A DNA stretch of 64,000 nt from Chitinophagaceae bacterium (GTDB taxonomy: Bacteria; Bacteroidota; Bacteroidia; Chitinophagales; Chitinophagaceae). The stretch lies in assembly GCA_028288585.1 (NCBI GenBank), contig JAQBNL010000088.1:16351-80350 (forward strand), in the 5' to 3' direction. Positions within the stretch are counted from its first letter, which is position 1; each line of letters opens with the position of its first letter. A program made the position numbers and the translations under genes. A model generated the notes under the pieces. It saw only the letters and a list, made by a program, of their open reading frames with translations. It had not been told where the DNA came from and did not search any database. Of the stretch, positions 53,853 to 61,331 are shown piece by piece.

Positions 53853-53974
53853 CGTCCCGTTAAGCGTTTGTGTTTACGCAGGTGTATAACATCTAAAAAA
53901 CATATTGCCCACAAGGCTCCATAAGTTCCCGTCTGTTCGGGACGCCAGCAGGGTGTAAAAATAAAAATAGTATA
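53853..53974 (+). promoter_or_regulatory. rpmI leader region with inverted repeats
   Basis: GCGTCCCG (53852-53859) and CGGGACGC (53938-53945) are perfect 8-base complements; a local stem TCCCG/CGGGA (53927-53931 with 53938-53942) uses the same right arm. So two alternative structures exist, as in leaders that autoregulate L35/L20 genes. The left arm overlaps the expected start site, which weakens the case for transcripts from the internal promoter. Confidence 0.4.
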
Positions 53975-54172
53975 ATGCCAAAGGTTAAAACCAACTCCAG
54001 CGCAAAAAAGCGCTTTAAAGTAACCGGAACAGGAGAGATTACTTTTCAAAAAGCTTTCAAAAGACACATCTTAACAAAAAAATCTACCAAACGTAAACGC
54101 AATATGCGCATAGACGGTAAAGTGAAAGGCCCTAACAGGGATTTTGTTATGCGTTTGCTTCGTCTTAAGTAA
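53975..54172 (+). CDS. rpmI: 50S ribosomal protein L35
   Basis: 65 residues, very basic: [39 protein letters not shown] and a short C-terminal tail. This matches bacterial L35 in length and sequence pattern. It is followed by rplT 31 bases downstream. Confidence 0.98.
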   Translation: MPKVKTNSSAKKRFKVTGTGEITFQKAFKRHILTKKSTKRKRNMRIDGKVKGPNRDFVMRLLRLK

Positions 54173-54203
54173 TTTATCTCCTAAAATTTTAAATCATTAA
54201 TAT

Positions 54204-54548
54204 ATGCCACGTTCAGTAAATGCAGTAGCATCCAGAGCAAGAAGAAAAAAAATATTAAAAGCTGCCAAAGGATATTATGGCAAGCGTAAAAATGTATATA
54301 CCGTTGCCAAAAATGTAATGGAAAAAGGTATGACCTACAGTTATGTTGGTCGTAAACTTAAAAAGCGTGAATACCGCACATTATGGATTGCACGTATAAA
54401 TGCAGCTGTAAGAGCAGAAGGAATGACCTATAGTCAATTCATTCATAAACTTGGAGGAAAAAATATTGAGCTTAACAGAAAAGTGTTGGCCGACCTTGCA
54501 ATGAATGAGCCTGAAAGTTTTAAAAAATTAATTGAATCAGTAAAATAA
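54204..54548 (+). CDS. rplT: 50S ribosomal protein L20
   Basis: 114 residues: [40 protein letters not shown] and the C-terminal globular part [21 protein letters not shown]20 binds 23S rRNA early in assembly and represses its own operon in several bacteria. A terminator follows 22 bases later. Confidence 0.98.
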   Translation: MPRSVNAVASRARRKKILKAAKGYYGKRKNVYTVAKNVMEKGMTYSYVGRKLKKREYRTLWIARINAAVRAEGMTYSQFIHKLGGKNIELNRKVLADLAMNEPESFKKLIESVK

Positions 54549-54570
54549 TTTTTTCTAAAAAACTAATTTA

Positions 54571-54600
54571 AAACCGTTCCAAAATCAGGACGGTTTTTTT
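54571..54600 (+). terminator. terminator of the rpmI-rplT unit
   Basis: AAACCG-T-TCC, loop AAAATCA, GGACGGTTT, then further T: a 9-base stem with one bulged T and seven T in the tail. Confidence 0.85.
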
Positions 54601-54661
54601 ATTGCATAAATATTGCATTCAATTACATTTGTAAATCATTCATAAGAAACCTATCGCATAG

Positions 54662-56083
54662 ATGAATAATTCGTACACCGACCTGGTGAAGCAAACGTTT
54701 AAATTTCCACAGGAAGACTTTCACGTTAAAGATGATTATCTCCAATACAATAACGTTGATATAAAAGCCTTGATAGATAAGTATGGCACCCCACTCAAGC
54801 TTACTTATCTGCCCAAAATAGGAATGCAGATAAACAAGGCAAAAAAAATGTTTGCAAATGCTTTAAAGAAACATAAATACGAAGGCAAGTATTTTTATTG
54901 CTATTGTACTAAAAGCTCTCATTTTTCTTTTATCGTAGAAGAAGCCCTGGAAAATGAAGTTCACCTTGAAACATCGTACGCATACGATATTGAGATAATA
55001 AATAAATTGTACGAGAATAAAAAAATTGATAAAAAGATATTTATAATATGCAATGGCTTTAAACAGAAAAATTATACAAGCCGCATCGCAAGGTTATTGA
55101 ATACGGGCTTTGAAAATGTAATACCTGTATTGGATAATAAAGAAGAATTAAAAGCATATAAAAAATCGGTAAGAGTTCCCTTTAAATTAGGAATAAGAGT
55201 AGCAGCAGAAGAAGAACCAACCTTCCCATTTTATACTTCAAGGTTAGGAATGCGTGCAAGAGATATCCTGGAATTTTATGTAGATGAGATAGAAGGAAAC
55301 GAGCATCGCTATCAATTAAAAATGCTTCACATCTTTTTAAATAAAGGAATTAAAGATGACATATACTATTGGAGCGAATTAAATAAGATAATTAATCTGT
55401 ATTGCCAGCTTAGAAAAATTTGTCCTGAACTTGATTCAATAAATATTGGAGGAGGATTTCCTATAAAACATTCATTGGGTTTTGAGTACGATTATCAATT
55501 CATGATAAATGAAATTGTAAGAAATATAAAGGCCGGTTGCAAACGAAGTAAAGTTCCCATGCCCAATATTTTTACAGAGTTTGGAAGTTATACAGTAGGG
55601 GAGAGTATGGCTCATATTTATAGTGTTATTGGAGAGAAAAATCAAAATGACCGTGAGATATGGTATATGATAGATTCCTCTTTTATTACAACCTTACCTG
55701 ATACATGGGGTATAGGAGAAAAATTTTTAATGCTTCCTATTAATAAATGGAATGAGGAATACCAGCGGGTAACACTTGGAGGCATAACATGTGATAGTCA
55801 TGATTATTACGATTCGGAAGAACATATTAATGAAGTTTTTCTTCCTAAGTTAACCAACGGAGAACCACTGTATGTTGGTTTTTTTCACACTGGCGCTTAC
55901 CAGGATCAGATAAGCGGATATGGCGGTATAAAACATTGCCTTATACCATCTCCTAAACATATAATTGTAGAGCATGATAAACACGGCAAATTAATTGACT
56001 GGGTTTATGCCAAAGAACAAACTGCACAAAGTATGCTGAAGATTTTAGGATATGAAAACAATAAAAAAACCTCCCGAAGTTGA
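54662..56083 (+). CDS. speA: arginine decarboxylase-like PLP enzyme
   Basis: 473 residues. Fold type III PLP site with Lys84 in YCTKSSHF, a phosphate-binding GGGF (NIGGGFPIKHS) and the C-terminal catalytic region with GGITCDSHDYY and FFHTGAYQDQISGYGG. The length and pattern match the compact Bacteroidota arginine decarboxylases, which feed agmatine into polyamine synthesis; other basic amino acids as substrate are possible. The reading frame ends inside the terminator stem at 56064. Confidence 0.85.
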   Translation: MNNSYTDLVKQTFKFPQEDFHVKDDYLQYNNVDIKALIDKYGTPLKLTYLPKIGMQINKAKKMFANALKKHKYEGKYFYCYCTKSSHFSFIVEEALENEVHLETSYAYDIEIINKLYENKKIDKKIFIICNGFKQKNYTSRIARLLNTGFENVIPVLDNKEELKAYKKSVRVPFKLGIRVAAEEEPTFPFYTSRLGMRARDILEFYVDEIEGNEHRYQLKMLHIFLNKGIKDDIYYWSELNKIINLYCQLRKICPELDSINIGGGFPIKHSLGFEYDYQFMINEIVRNIKAGCKRSKVPMPNIFTEFGSYTVGESMAHIYSVIGEKNQNDREIWYMIDSSFITTLPDTWGIGEKFLMLPINKWNEEYQRVTLGGITCDSHDYYDSEEHINEVFLPKLTNGEPLYVGFFHTGAYQDQISGYGGIKHCLIPSPKHIIVEHDKHGKLIDWVYAKEQTAQSMLKILGYENNKKTSRS

Positions 56084-56092
56084 GAGGTTTTT
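56064..56092. terminator. bidirectional terminator overlapping the speA stop
   Basis: AAACCTC (56067-56073) and GAGGTTT (56084-56090) around a 10-base loop, with A run on the left (56064-56069) and T run on the right. The TGA stop (56081-56083) lies in the loop region. It also serves the minus-strand gene ending at 56113. Confidence 0.75.
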
Positions 56093-56112
56093 AAGTTTAT
56101 ATTTCAGCGAAT

Positions 56113-56592
56113 TTAGTCGTCATGCTTATGTTTACCTTTTCCGTGCCCGTTATTTTTCCAGCCTTTATTATGTCCCGGTGCATAATCCCTTGCACTTTTA
56201 CTACCATACATTTTTTTAGCCTGTCCAGGGGGAATCCACCTGGTGTTATTTGAAGGAGAGTATACCCGTCCATCAGGATATCTTACAGTACCATCAGCAT
56301 AAACTATTCTTCCATCAGGATAAATGATACTTCCATCATTTTGCCGGGTCGCAGTTCTGGGATATCTGCGGGTTTGGTAATCAGGATAATTAGAAGGATA
56401 GGTATTTCCATTTGTGGTGTTAGGGTATCTAACCTGCCCATTAGGAAGTCTTACCGTTCCATCAGAATAAACTACAGTGCCATCCGGCAAACGCTTAGTT
56501 ACACTCTGTGCAAAGCTATCCTGCGTAAAGGCTGCAATGGTTATAGCTAAGAATGTTATAAGCCATTTAAGTGAATTTTTATTTTTCATCAT
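56113..56592 (-). CDS. secreted protein of PDG/YxDG short repeats with His/Gly/Lys tail
   Basis: 159 residues with a signal peptide (TQDSFAQS). The mature part has about seven short turns of the form (L/Y)PDGxxxY or SDGTVRL, e.g. RLPDGTVVYSDGTVRLPNGQ and YPDGRIVYADGTVRYPDGR, interrupted by an Asn/Thr/Arg-rich spacer. A basic tail GHNKGWKNNGHGKGKHKHDD ends it. The repeats suggest a beta-hairpin stack, similar in idea to MORN or WG repeats. No family is recognised. The tail may bind metal or acidic polymer, which is inference. Confidence 0.65.
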   Translation of the reverse strand: MMKNKNSLKWLITFLAITIAAFTQDSFAQSVTKRLPDGTVVYSDGTVRLPNGQVRYPNTTNGNTYPSNYPDYQTRRYPRTATRQNDGSIIYPDGRIVYADGTVRYPDGRVYSPSNNTRWIPPGQAKKMYGSKSARDYAPGHNKGWKNNGHGKGKHKHDD

Positions 56593-56683
56593 AATGTTTT
56601 TATATACTGTTCAATTTTGTTACCAAATTGCATATGCCATAACCATTCCAATTCTATTACCAATTTATTAACAGCAATTAATG

Positions 56684-56715
56684 TTGATAAATAAGCTGCA
56701 AGTAGCGTAAATTTG
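56684..56715 (+). promoter_or_regulatory. promoter for the bacilliredoxin gene
   Basis: TTG (56684-56686), 21 bases, TAAATTTG (56708-56715), 20 bases upstream of ATG 56736. Confidence 0.7.
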
Positions 56716-56735
56716 CTGCTCTAAATAGTAAACGT

Positions 56736-57149
56736 ATGTATCCTGAAGAAATAGTAATCCCGATGAAGGAAGAATTAACCGAAAATGGTTTTGAAGAATT
56801 ATTAAATGCAAATGACGTTGATAAAACGCTAACACAGCAAGGCACTGCCTTGGTTATGATAAATTCTGTTTGTGGATGCTCTGCCGGTACTGCAAGGCCC
56901 GGAGTTCTTATGGCAGTTGCTAACACATCAAAAAAGCCAGACAGACTAACTACAAGCTTTGCTGGTTTTGATGTAGAAGGTGTAAAATCTATCCGTGAAC
57001 ATTTATTGCCTTATCCCCCATCTTCCCCGTCCATTGCATTATTTAAAGATGGTAAACTTGTACATTTTATAGAAAGACACAACATAGAAGGAAGGTCCGC
57101 CCAAATGATAGCAAACAATCTTATTTCTGCTTTCGATGAGTATTGTTAA
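56736..57149 (+). CDS. BrxA/BrxB family bacilliredoxin
   Basis: 137 residues, thioredoxin-like. The active motif is CGC (Cys46-Gly-Cys48, in NSVCGCSAGTARPG); the flanking FEELLNANDVDKTLTQQGTALVMIN and PYPPSSPSIALFKDGKLVHF are typical of the YphP/YqiW family. In Firmicutes they remove bacillithiol from oxidised proteins. Whether this organism makes bacillithiol is not shown here. It has its own promoter. Confidence 0.93.
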   Translation: MYPEEIVIPMKEELTENGFEELLNANDVDKTLTQQGTALVMINSVCGCSAGTARPGVLMAVANTSKKPDRLTTSFAGFDVEGVKSIREHLLPYPPSSPSIALFKDGKLVHFIERHNIEGRSAQMIANNLISAFDEYC

Positions 57150-57223
57150 GCCTTTATCTCCAATACTTTAAGTAGAATATTTTAAAAAATTATTCTAACT
57201 ATTTTCCAATTTTGCGTATTCTT

Positions 57224-57291
57224 CAGTAAAATTACTGTTGAAAAAAAAATGTAAAAATACTTGCATTAATAAAACCTTCGCCGTAGGTTTG
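57224..57291 (+). promoter_or_regulatory. promoter with CAGTAAAATTACTG dyad
   Basis: A perfect 14-base dyad CAGTAAAATTACTG (57224-57237), then TTG (57261-57263), 20 bases, TAGGTTTG (57284-57291). The core 12 bases and the TTGCATT start of the promoter repeat what is found at 11340-11386. The leader to the ATG would be about 140 bases. Confidence 0.68.
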
Positions 57292-57438
57292 TGTTCCCTA
57301 CACATAGTTATTTATCTACACTTACGCAGTTTTTTCCCTAATTAGTTTTTAGAATTATCATTTATTGTCCATTATTTCTATTTGATTTAAGCAAAATCCT
57401 TTGAAAAGCCGCTTAACCTCAAATAAAACACAAGAAGA

Positions 57439-59724
57439 ATGAAAAAATTTTACTTCGTTAGGTCGTTGATGGCTTTAATGATTATTATTCTGAGCGTAAC
57501 CACTTCTCCAGCTCAAATTATCCCTGGCGGAAATCCTTCACGTTTTGGAATTGACGGAGACCTTAAGTCAGATACATTTGCATTTGGCACATCTATGCCA
57601 TCTCCTGTAAACTCTGATGACTGGTTTCATAAGACTGGAGGAACAGGATTAGGGGTTATTGATACTACCGGTGCAGCTTATGCAAAGAGCAGGTTGCAAA
57701 GTGGGGGAGACTACATTTTTACTTTACCGGCAATGTATCCAAGATTCAGTGTACAAAATGGTAACCTTTTACTGGATTCCCGTTATGCAAGAGATGGTGC
57801 AATGGTAGATTCAACTTATTTTTCAGGTAATGCGCAAAATGGACAGGATCCAACCACATGGCCGGGAAGTACAGCTGCAGGTTCACCTTTAGATAAATGT
57901 GATATTGTAGACACTTATATTCATTTACGCAGAGATGGTACGGTACTTACTGGGCCAAACCCAAGTCACCTCTATCTAATGCTGGGGGCATCGCTGGTTT
58001 CCACTAATGGAAGTCATTATATGGATTTTGAATTGTATAAACAGCAGATGTGGTATGATCGTACAACAGGAAGATTTAAAAATTCAGGACCAACTAATAC
58101 GGGTGGTCATACAATATGGCAGTTTGATGCTGATGGAACTGTAAATGAAATGGGAGATATGCAAATAAGCTTTACTTATAACTCTGCAAGTGTTCAAAGT
58201 ATCAATATATACATATGGGTTCCTTTGCAAACTTACAATACAAAAATTCCCAAATATTTTGATTTTGTTCCAAATACTTTTACGGCTGGCACACTTCCAG
58301 GATATGGATATGCCGAGATCACAGCCAAACAACCGGGAGCTCCCTTGCCTGTTTGGGGATTAGTAAATCCTGTACAAATTCCAGGGCCATCATGGGGAAC
58401 TACTTCAAAAGATATAGGTAATACTGCTAACAATTATTACAGCGCTAATTACGCCCCCGGGCAGTTTGCAGAGATAGGAATAGATTTTACAGCATTAGGG
58501 ACAGATCCGGCATTTAACCCATACAATAACCCTTGCACTCCGCCTTTTACCAGGGTAATTGCTAAAACAAGATCCTCAGGCTCATTTAGTGCAGCTCTGA
58601 AAGATTTTACAGGACCTTTTCCATTTGTTGTGGACTTTACACCGCCACCGACAGTAACACCTCCTGGACATTTGGCTTGTAATATATCAACTGTGGACTT
58701 AAAGCCGGATACATTGGTTTCTCCGGGAGTATATGAATGGTCAACTTCAGATGGCAATATTATTTCAAGAACAGATACTCCTTTTATTAAAGCAAATCAA
58801 ACAGGCACCTATGTTTTAAAAACACGTACTTTTTTAGGTTGCAGCTCAAGGTCTGATTCTGTTACTGTAGCATCAGATAATAATAAACCTGTTGCAAAAG
58901 GTAATGGACCATATTATACTACCAGCTTAAACCCTATTGCTCTTTTAAAGGGTGGTGATCCGGCAGCTAGTAATTATTCAACGCCTTACGGCAGTTCTCA
59001 AGGTTTAACATGGAAATGGACAGGACCTAACAGTTATTTAACCAACACCCAATTTAGTGATGCCGCTGATACAGGAACATATACATTAACCATAACAGAG
59101 CTTAGAAACGGATGTACTGCTTCAGCGCCGGCAACTGTAATATTTTTATCAACTCTGCCTATTAAATTTAACAGCATAGCGGGCATATTGATTAATAAAA
59201 ATACAGTTGACGTAAAATGGGCAACAAGCAGCGAAGATGGAACGGAAAATTATATTTTAGAAAGAAGCACTGACGGAATTCATTTTACCTCACTATACAA
59301 AATTGGCGTAACAAGAGCTTCAAATGAAAGCAATTATGGATATAGAGACGATATAACAGGCTTATCATCAACCAATGTAATTTATTACAGGGTAAAAGTA
59401 TACTCACATTCGGCCTTATATTCTATTTCCAAAATAATTAAAATAAATGTCAAAGCTGATGAGGTACAAAATAATATAGTGTCTGTTATACAAAATGGAC
59501 GCAAGACAAACCCGGTAGTAAATTTTTATTCTACAAGCAGTACAATTGTTTTATTAAAAGTTGTAGATGCTGATGGTAAAATTCTCTTTAAAACACAGGC
59601 GCAGGCCGCCCCCGGCATAAATACAGTACAACTTCCGGCATATCATTTAAATACTTTTGGCGTTAAGTTTATTCAAATGGCGATACAGCAGGATAAGCTC
59701 AATTATAAATTTTTATTTAATTAA
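57439..59724 (+). CDS. large secreted surface protein with FN3-like and sorting-type C-terminus
   Basis: 761 residues with a signal peptide (TTSPAQI). The first about 400 residues look like an exported beta-rich domain (DGDLKSDTFAFGTS; DIVDTYIHLRRDGTVLTGP; SLVSTNGSHYMDFELYKQQM); then two Ig-like modules (about 425-575), the FN3-like module with SEDGTENYILERSTDGIHF, and an about 80-residue C-terminal region resembling a T9SS type A domain but without the usual PNP motif (NGRKTNPVVNFYS). It is likely secreted by T9SS, with moderate certainty. A terminator follows. Confidence 0.75.
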   Translation: MKKFYFVRSLMALMIIILSVTTSPAQIIPGGNPSRFGIDGDLKSDTFAFGTSMPSPVNSDDWFHKTGGTGLGVIDTTGAAYAKSRLQSGGDYIFTLPAMYPRFSVQNGNLLLDSRYARDGAMVDSTYFSGNAQNGQDPTTWPGSTAAGSPLDKCDIVDTYIHLRRDGTVLTGPNPSHLYLMLGASLVSTNGSHYMDFELYKQQMWYDRTTGRFKNSGPTNTGGHTIWQFDADGTVNEMGDMQISFTYNSASVQSINIYIWVPLQTYNTKIPKYFDFVPNTFTAGTLPGYGYAEITAKQPGAPLPVWGLVNPVQIPGPSWGTTSKDIGNTANNYYSANYAPGQFAEIGIDFTALGTDPAFNPYNNPCTPPFTRVIAKTRSSGSFSAALKDFTGPFPFVVDFTPPPTVTPPGHLACNISTVDLKPDTLVSPGVYEWSTSDGNIISRTDTPFIKANQTGTYVLKTRTFLGCSSRSDSVTVASDNNKPVAKGNGPYYTTSLNPIALLKGGDPAASNYSTPYGSSQGLTWKWTGPNSYLTNTQFSDAADTGTYTLTITELRNGCTASAPATVIFLSTLPIKFNSIAGILINKNTVDVKWATSSEDGTENYILERSTDGIHFTSLYKIGVTRASNESNYGYRDDITGLSSTNVIYYRVKVYSHSALYSISKIIKINVKADEVQNNIVSVIQNGRKTNPVVNFYSTSSTIVLLKVVDADGKILFKTQAQAAPGINTVQLPAYHLNTFGVKFIQMAIQQDKLNYKFLFN

Positions 59725-59743
59725 ATCATACCTGCTTACTTCT

Positions 59744-59781
59744 AATATCCCACATCTGTACAAGAGTGGGATATTTTTTTT
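59744..59781 (+). terminator. terminator of the 57439 gene
   Basis: AATATCCCAC, 12-base loop, GTGGGATATT, then a run of T up to 59781. A 10-base perfect stem. Confidence 0.9.
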
Positions 59782-59848
59782 ATAACTAAGAATAAAATAA
59801 TAAACATAAAATAAATGATAAATTGCGCCTTATTTCTAAAAAAACAAT

Positions 59849-61165
59849 ATGTATCCTAATTTATATTATGCAGTTAAAGATTGGTTTAATGTTGAAATAA
59901 ATGCGTTTAAAATATTTTACACCTTCGGGATATTTGTTGCACTTGCATTTATTATCGGTGCCATTATTCTTTCCAAAGAATTAAAACGAAAAGAAAAACA
60001 AGGATTATTATTACCAAGAGAAGAAACAATAACAGTTGGCAAGCCAATCAACTTAATTGATGTTTTAATAAATGGATTTATTGGTTTTATATTCGGTTAT
60101 AAATTATTTGGCGCCTTCCTGGCAAGCCGAAACGAGGGAATTGATCTGCAGGAATATATTTTTTCAATACAGGGAAGTATTATTGGCGGATTGATTTTGT
60201 CAGCACTGCTGATATTTTTAAAATATCGTGAAAAGAATAAACAAAAACTTTCAAAGCCTGAAGAAAGAATTATACGCATTTGGCCGCATGATAGAGTAGG
60301 GGATATAATTGTGCTTGCCCTTATATTTGGAATTTTAGGGGCTAAGCTTTTTGACAACTTTGAGAACTGGGATCGTTTTATAAAAAACCCAATTGCCAAT
60401 CTTTTTTCACCAAGCGGGCTCACGTTTTATGGCGGACTTATTTGCGCTGCGGTAACCATAGCCATTTATGTTGTAAAAAAAGGCATAAACGTTTGGCACA
60501 TGGCAGATTCAATAGCGCCTGCCCTGATGATAGCATATGCAATTGGTAGAATTGGTTGCCAGGTTTCGGGGGACGGGGATTGGGGAATCTATAACAGTGC
60601 TTATACCAGCGATGTTCCGGGACATGTTATTGAAGCATCCCCAACTGACTTTGAAAAGAAATTAAATGAAAATGCATCTTATTTTCTTGAAGGCAGAGTT
60701 CGTGATCAGGATTCATCAATAAGCATTGTAACAGACAGGAAAGCAAATAGCCTTGAAAAAGTACCACACAAAAGTTTTAAAGGCCCGTCATTTTTGCCCA
60801 ATTGGTTATTTGCATATACATATCCGCATAACGTAAATGAAGATGGAGTTTTAATACCTGGTTGTGAGGGTAAATATTGCCGTACTCTTCCTCAACCTGT
60901 TTTTCCTACCCCACTATATGAAATTGCAATGGGCGGCATTTTATTTTTAATATTATGGGCAATAAGAAAGAAAATTCATGCCCCCGGCATAATATCTGCT
61001 ATTTACTTAGTTTTTACAGGATTGGAAAGATTCTTTATTGAAAAAATCCGGGTAAATACAACTTATACAATATTTGGATTACATCCCACCCAAGCTGAAA
61101 TAATATCCCTGTTACTAATTTTAACAGGCATCGTTATTTTTCTTCTTAAAAGAAAACGCTCTTAG
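59849..61165 (+). CDS. lgt: prolipoprotein diacylglyceryl transferase
   Basis: 438 residues, longer than the about 290 of E. coli Lgt. Seven or more helices are visible. The signature helix reads AYAIGRIGCQVSGDGDWG, and other Lgt pieces are FSPSGLTFYGG and the C-terminal PTPLYEIAMGGILF. A cytoplasmic/periplasmic insertion of about 90 residues (including PHNVNEDGVLIPGCEGKYC with two Cys) follows the signature, and the N-terminal helices are also extended; both are typical of Bacteroidota Lgt. It adds the lipid to every lipoprotein cysteine, including those encoded in this window. Confidence 0.93.
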   Translation: MYPNLYYAVKDWFNVEINAFKIFYTFGIFVALAFIIGAIILSKELKRKEKQGLLLPREETITVGKPINLIDVLINGFIGFIFGYKLFGAFLASRNEGIDLQEYIFSIQGSIIGGLILSALLIFLKYREKNKQKLSKPEERIIRIWPHDRVGDIIVLALIFGILGAKLFDNFENWDRFIKNPIANLFSPSGLTFYGGLICAAVTIAIYVVKKGINVWHMADSIAPALMIAYAIGRIGCQVSGDGDWGIYNSAYTSDVPGHVIEASPTDFEKKLNENASYFLEGRVRDQDSSISIVTDRKANSLEKVPHKSFKGPSFLPNWLFAYTYPHNVNEDGVLIPGCEGKYCRTLPQPVFPTPLYEIAMGGILFLILWAIRKKIHAPGIISAIYLVFTGLERFFIEKIRVNTTYTIFGLHPTQAEIISLLLILTGIVIFLLKRKRS

Positions 61166-61256
61166 CCGCCCTCTATTTTCCTGTAACTTTTACCAGGGTC
61201 TGCCGTTTATCCCTAAATAAATTCCTTCTTATATAAGAATTTTAACCTTTTATGTA

Positions 61257-61293
61257 TAAGTATGTACTATGCAAAACAAAGTACTTAAGTTTG
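61257..61293 (+). promoter_or_regulatory. -7 box and dyad upstream of receptor gene
   Basis: TAAGTTTG (61286-61293) matches TAnnTTTG, 38 bases before ATG. A dyad TAAGTA (61257-61262) / TACTTA (61282-61287) overlaps it, with an inner GTACT/AGTAC pair, in place of a clear TTG at -33. It could be a regulator site. Confidence 0.45.
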
Positions 61294-61331
61294 TGCTGTA
61301 ATATTTAAAACATAGTATTAAAATTAAAAAA

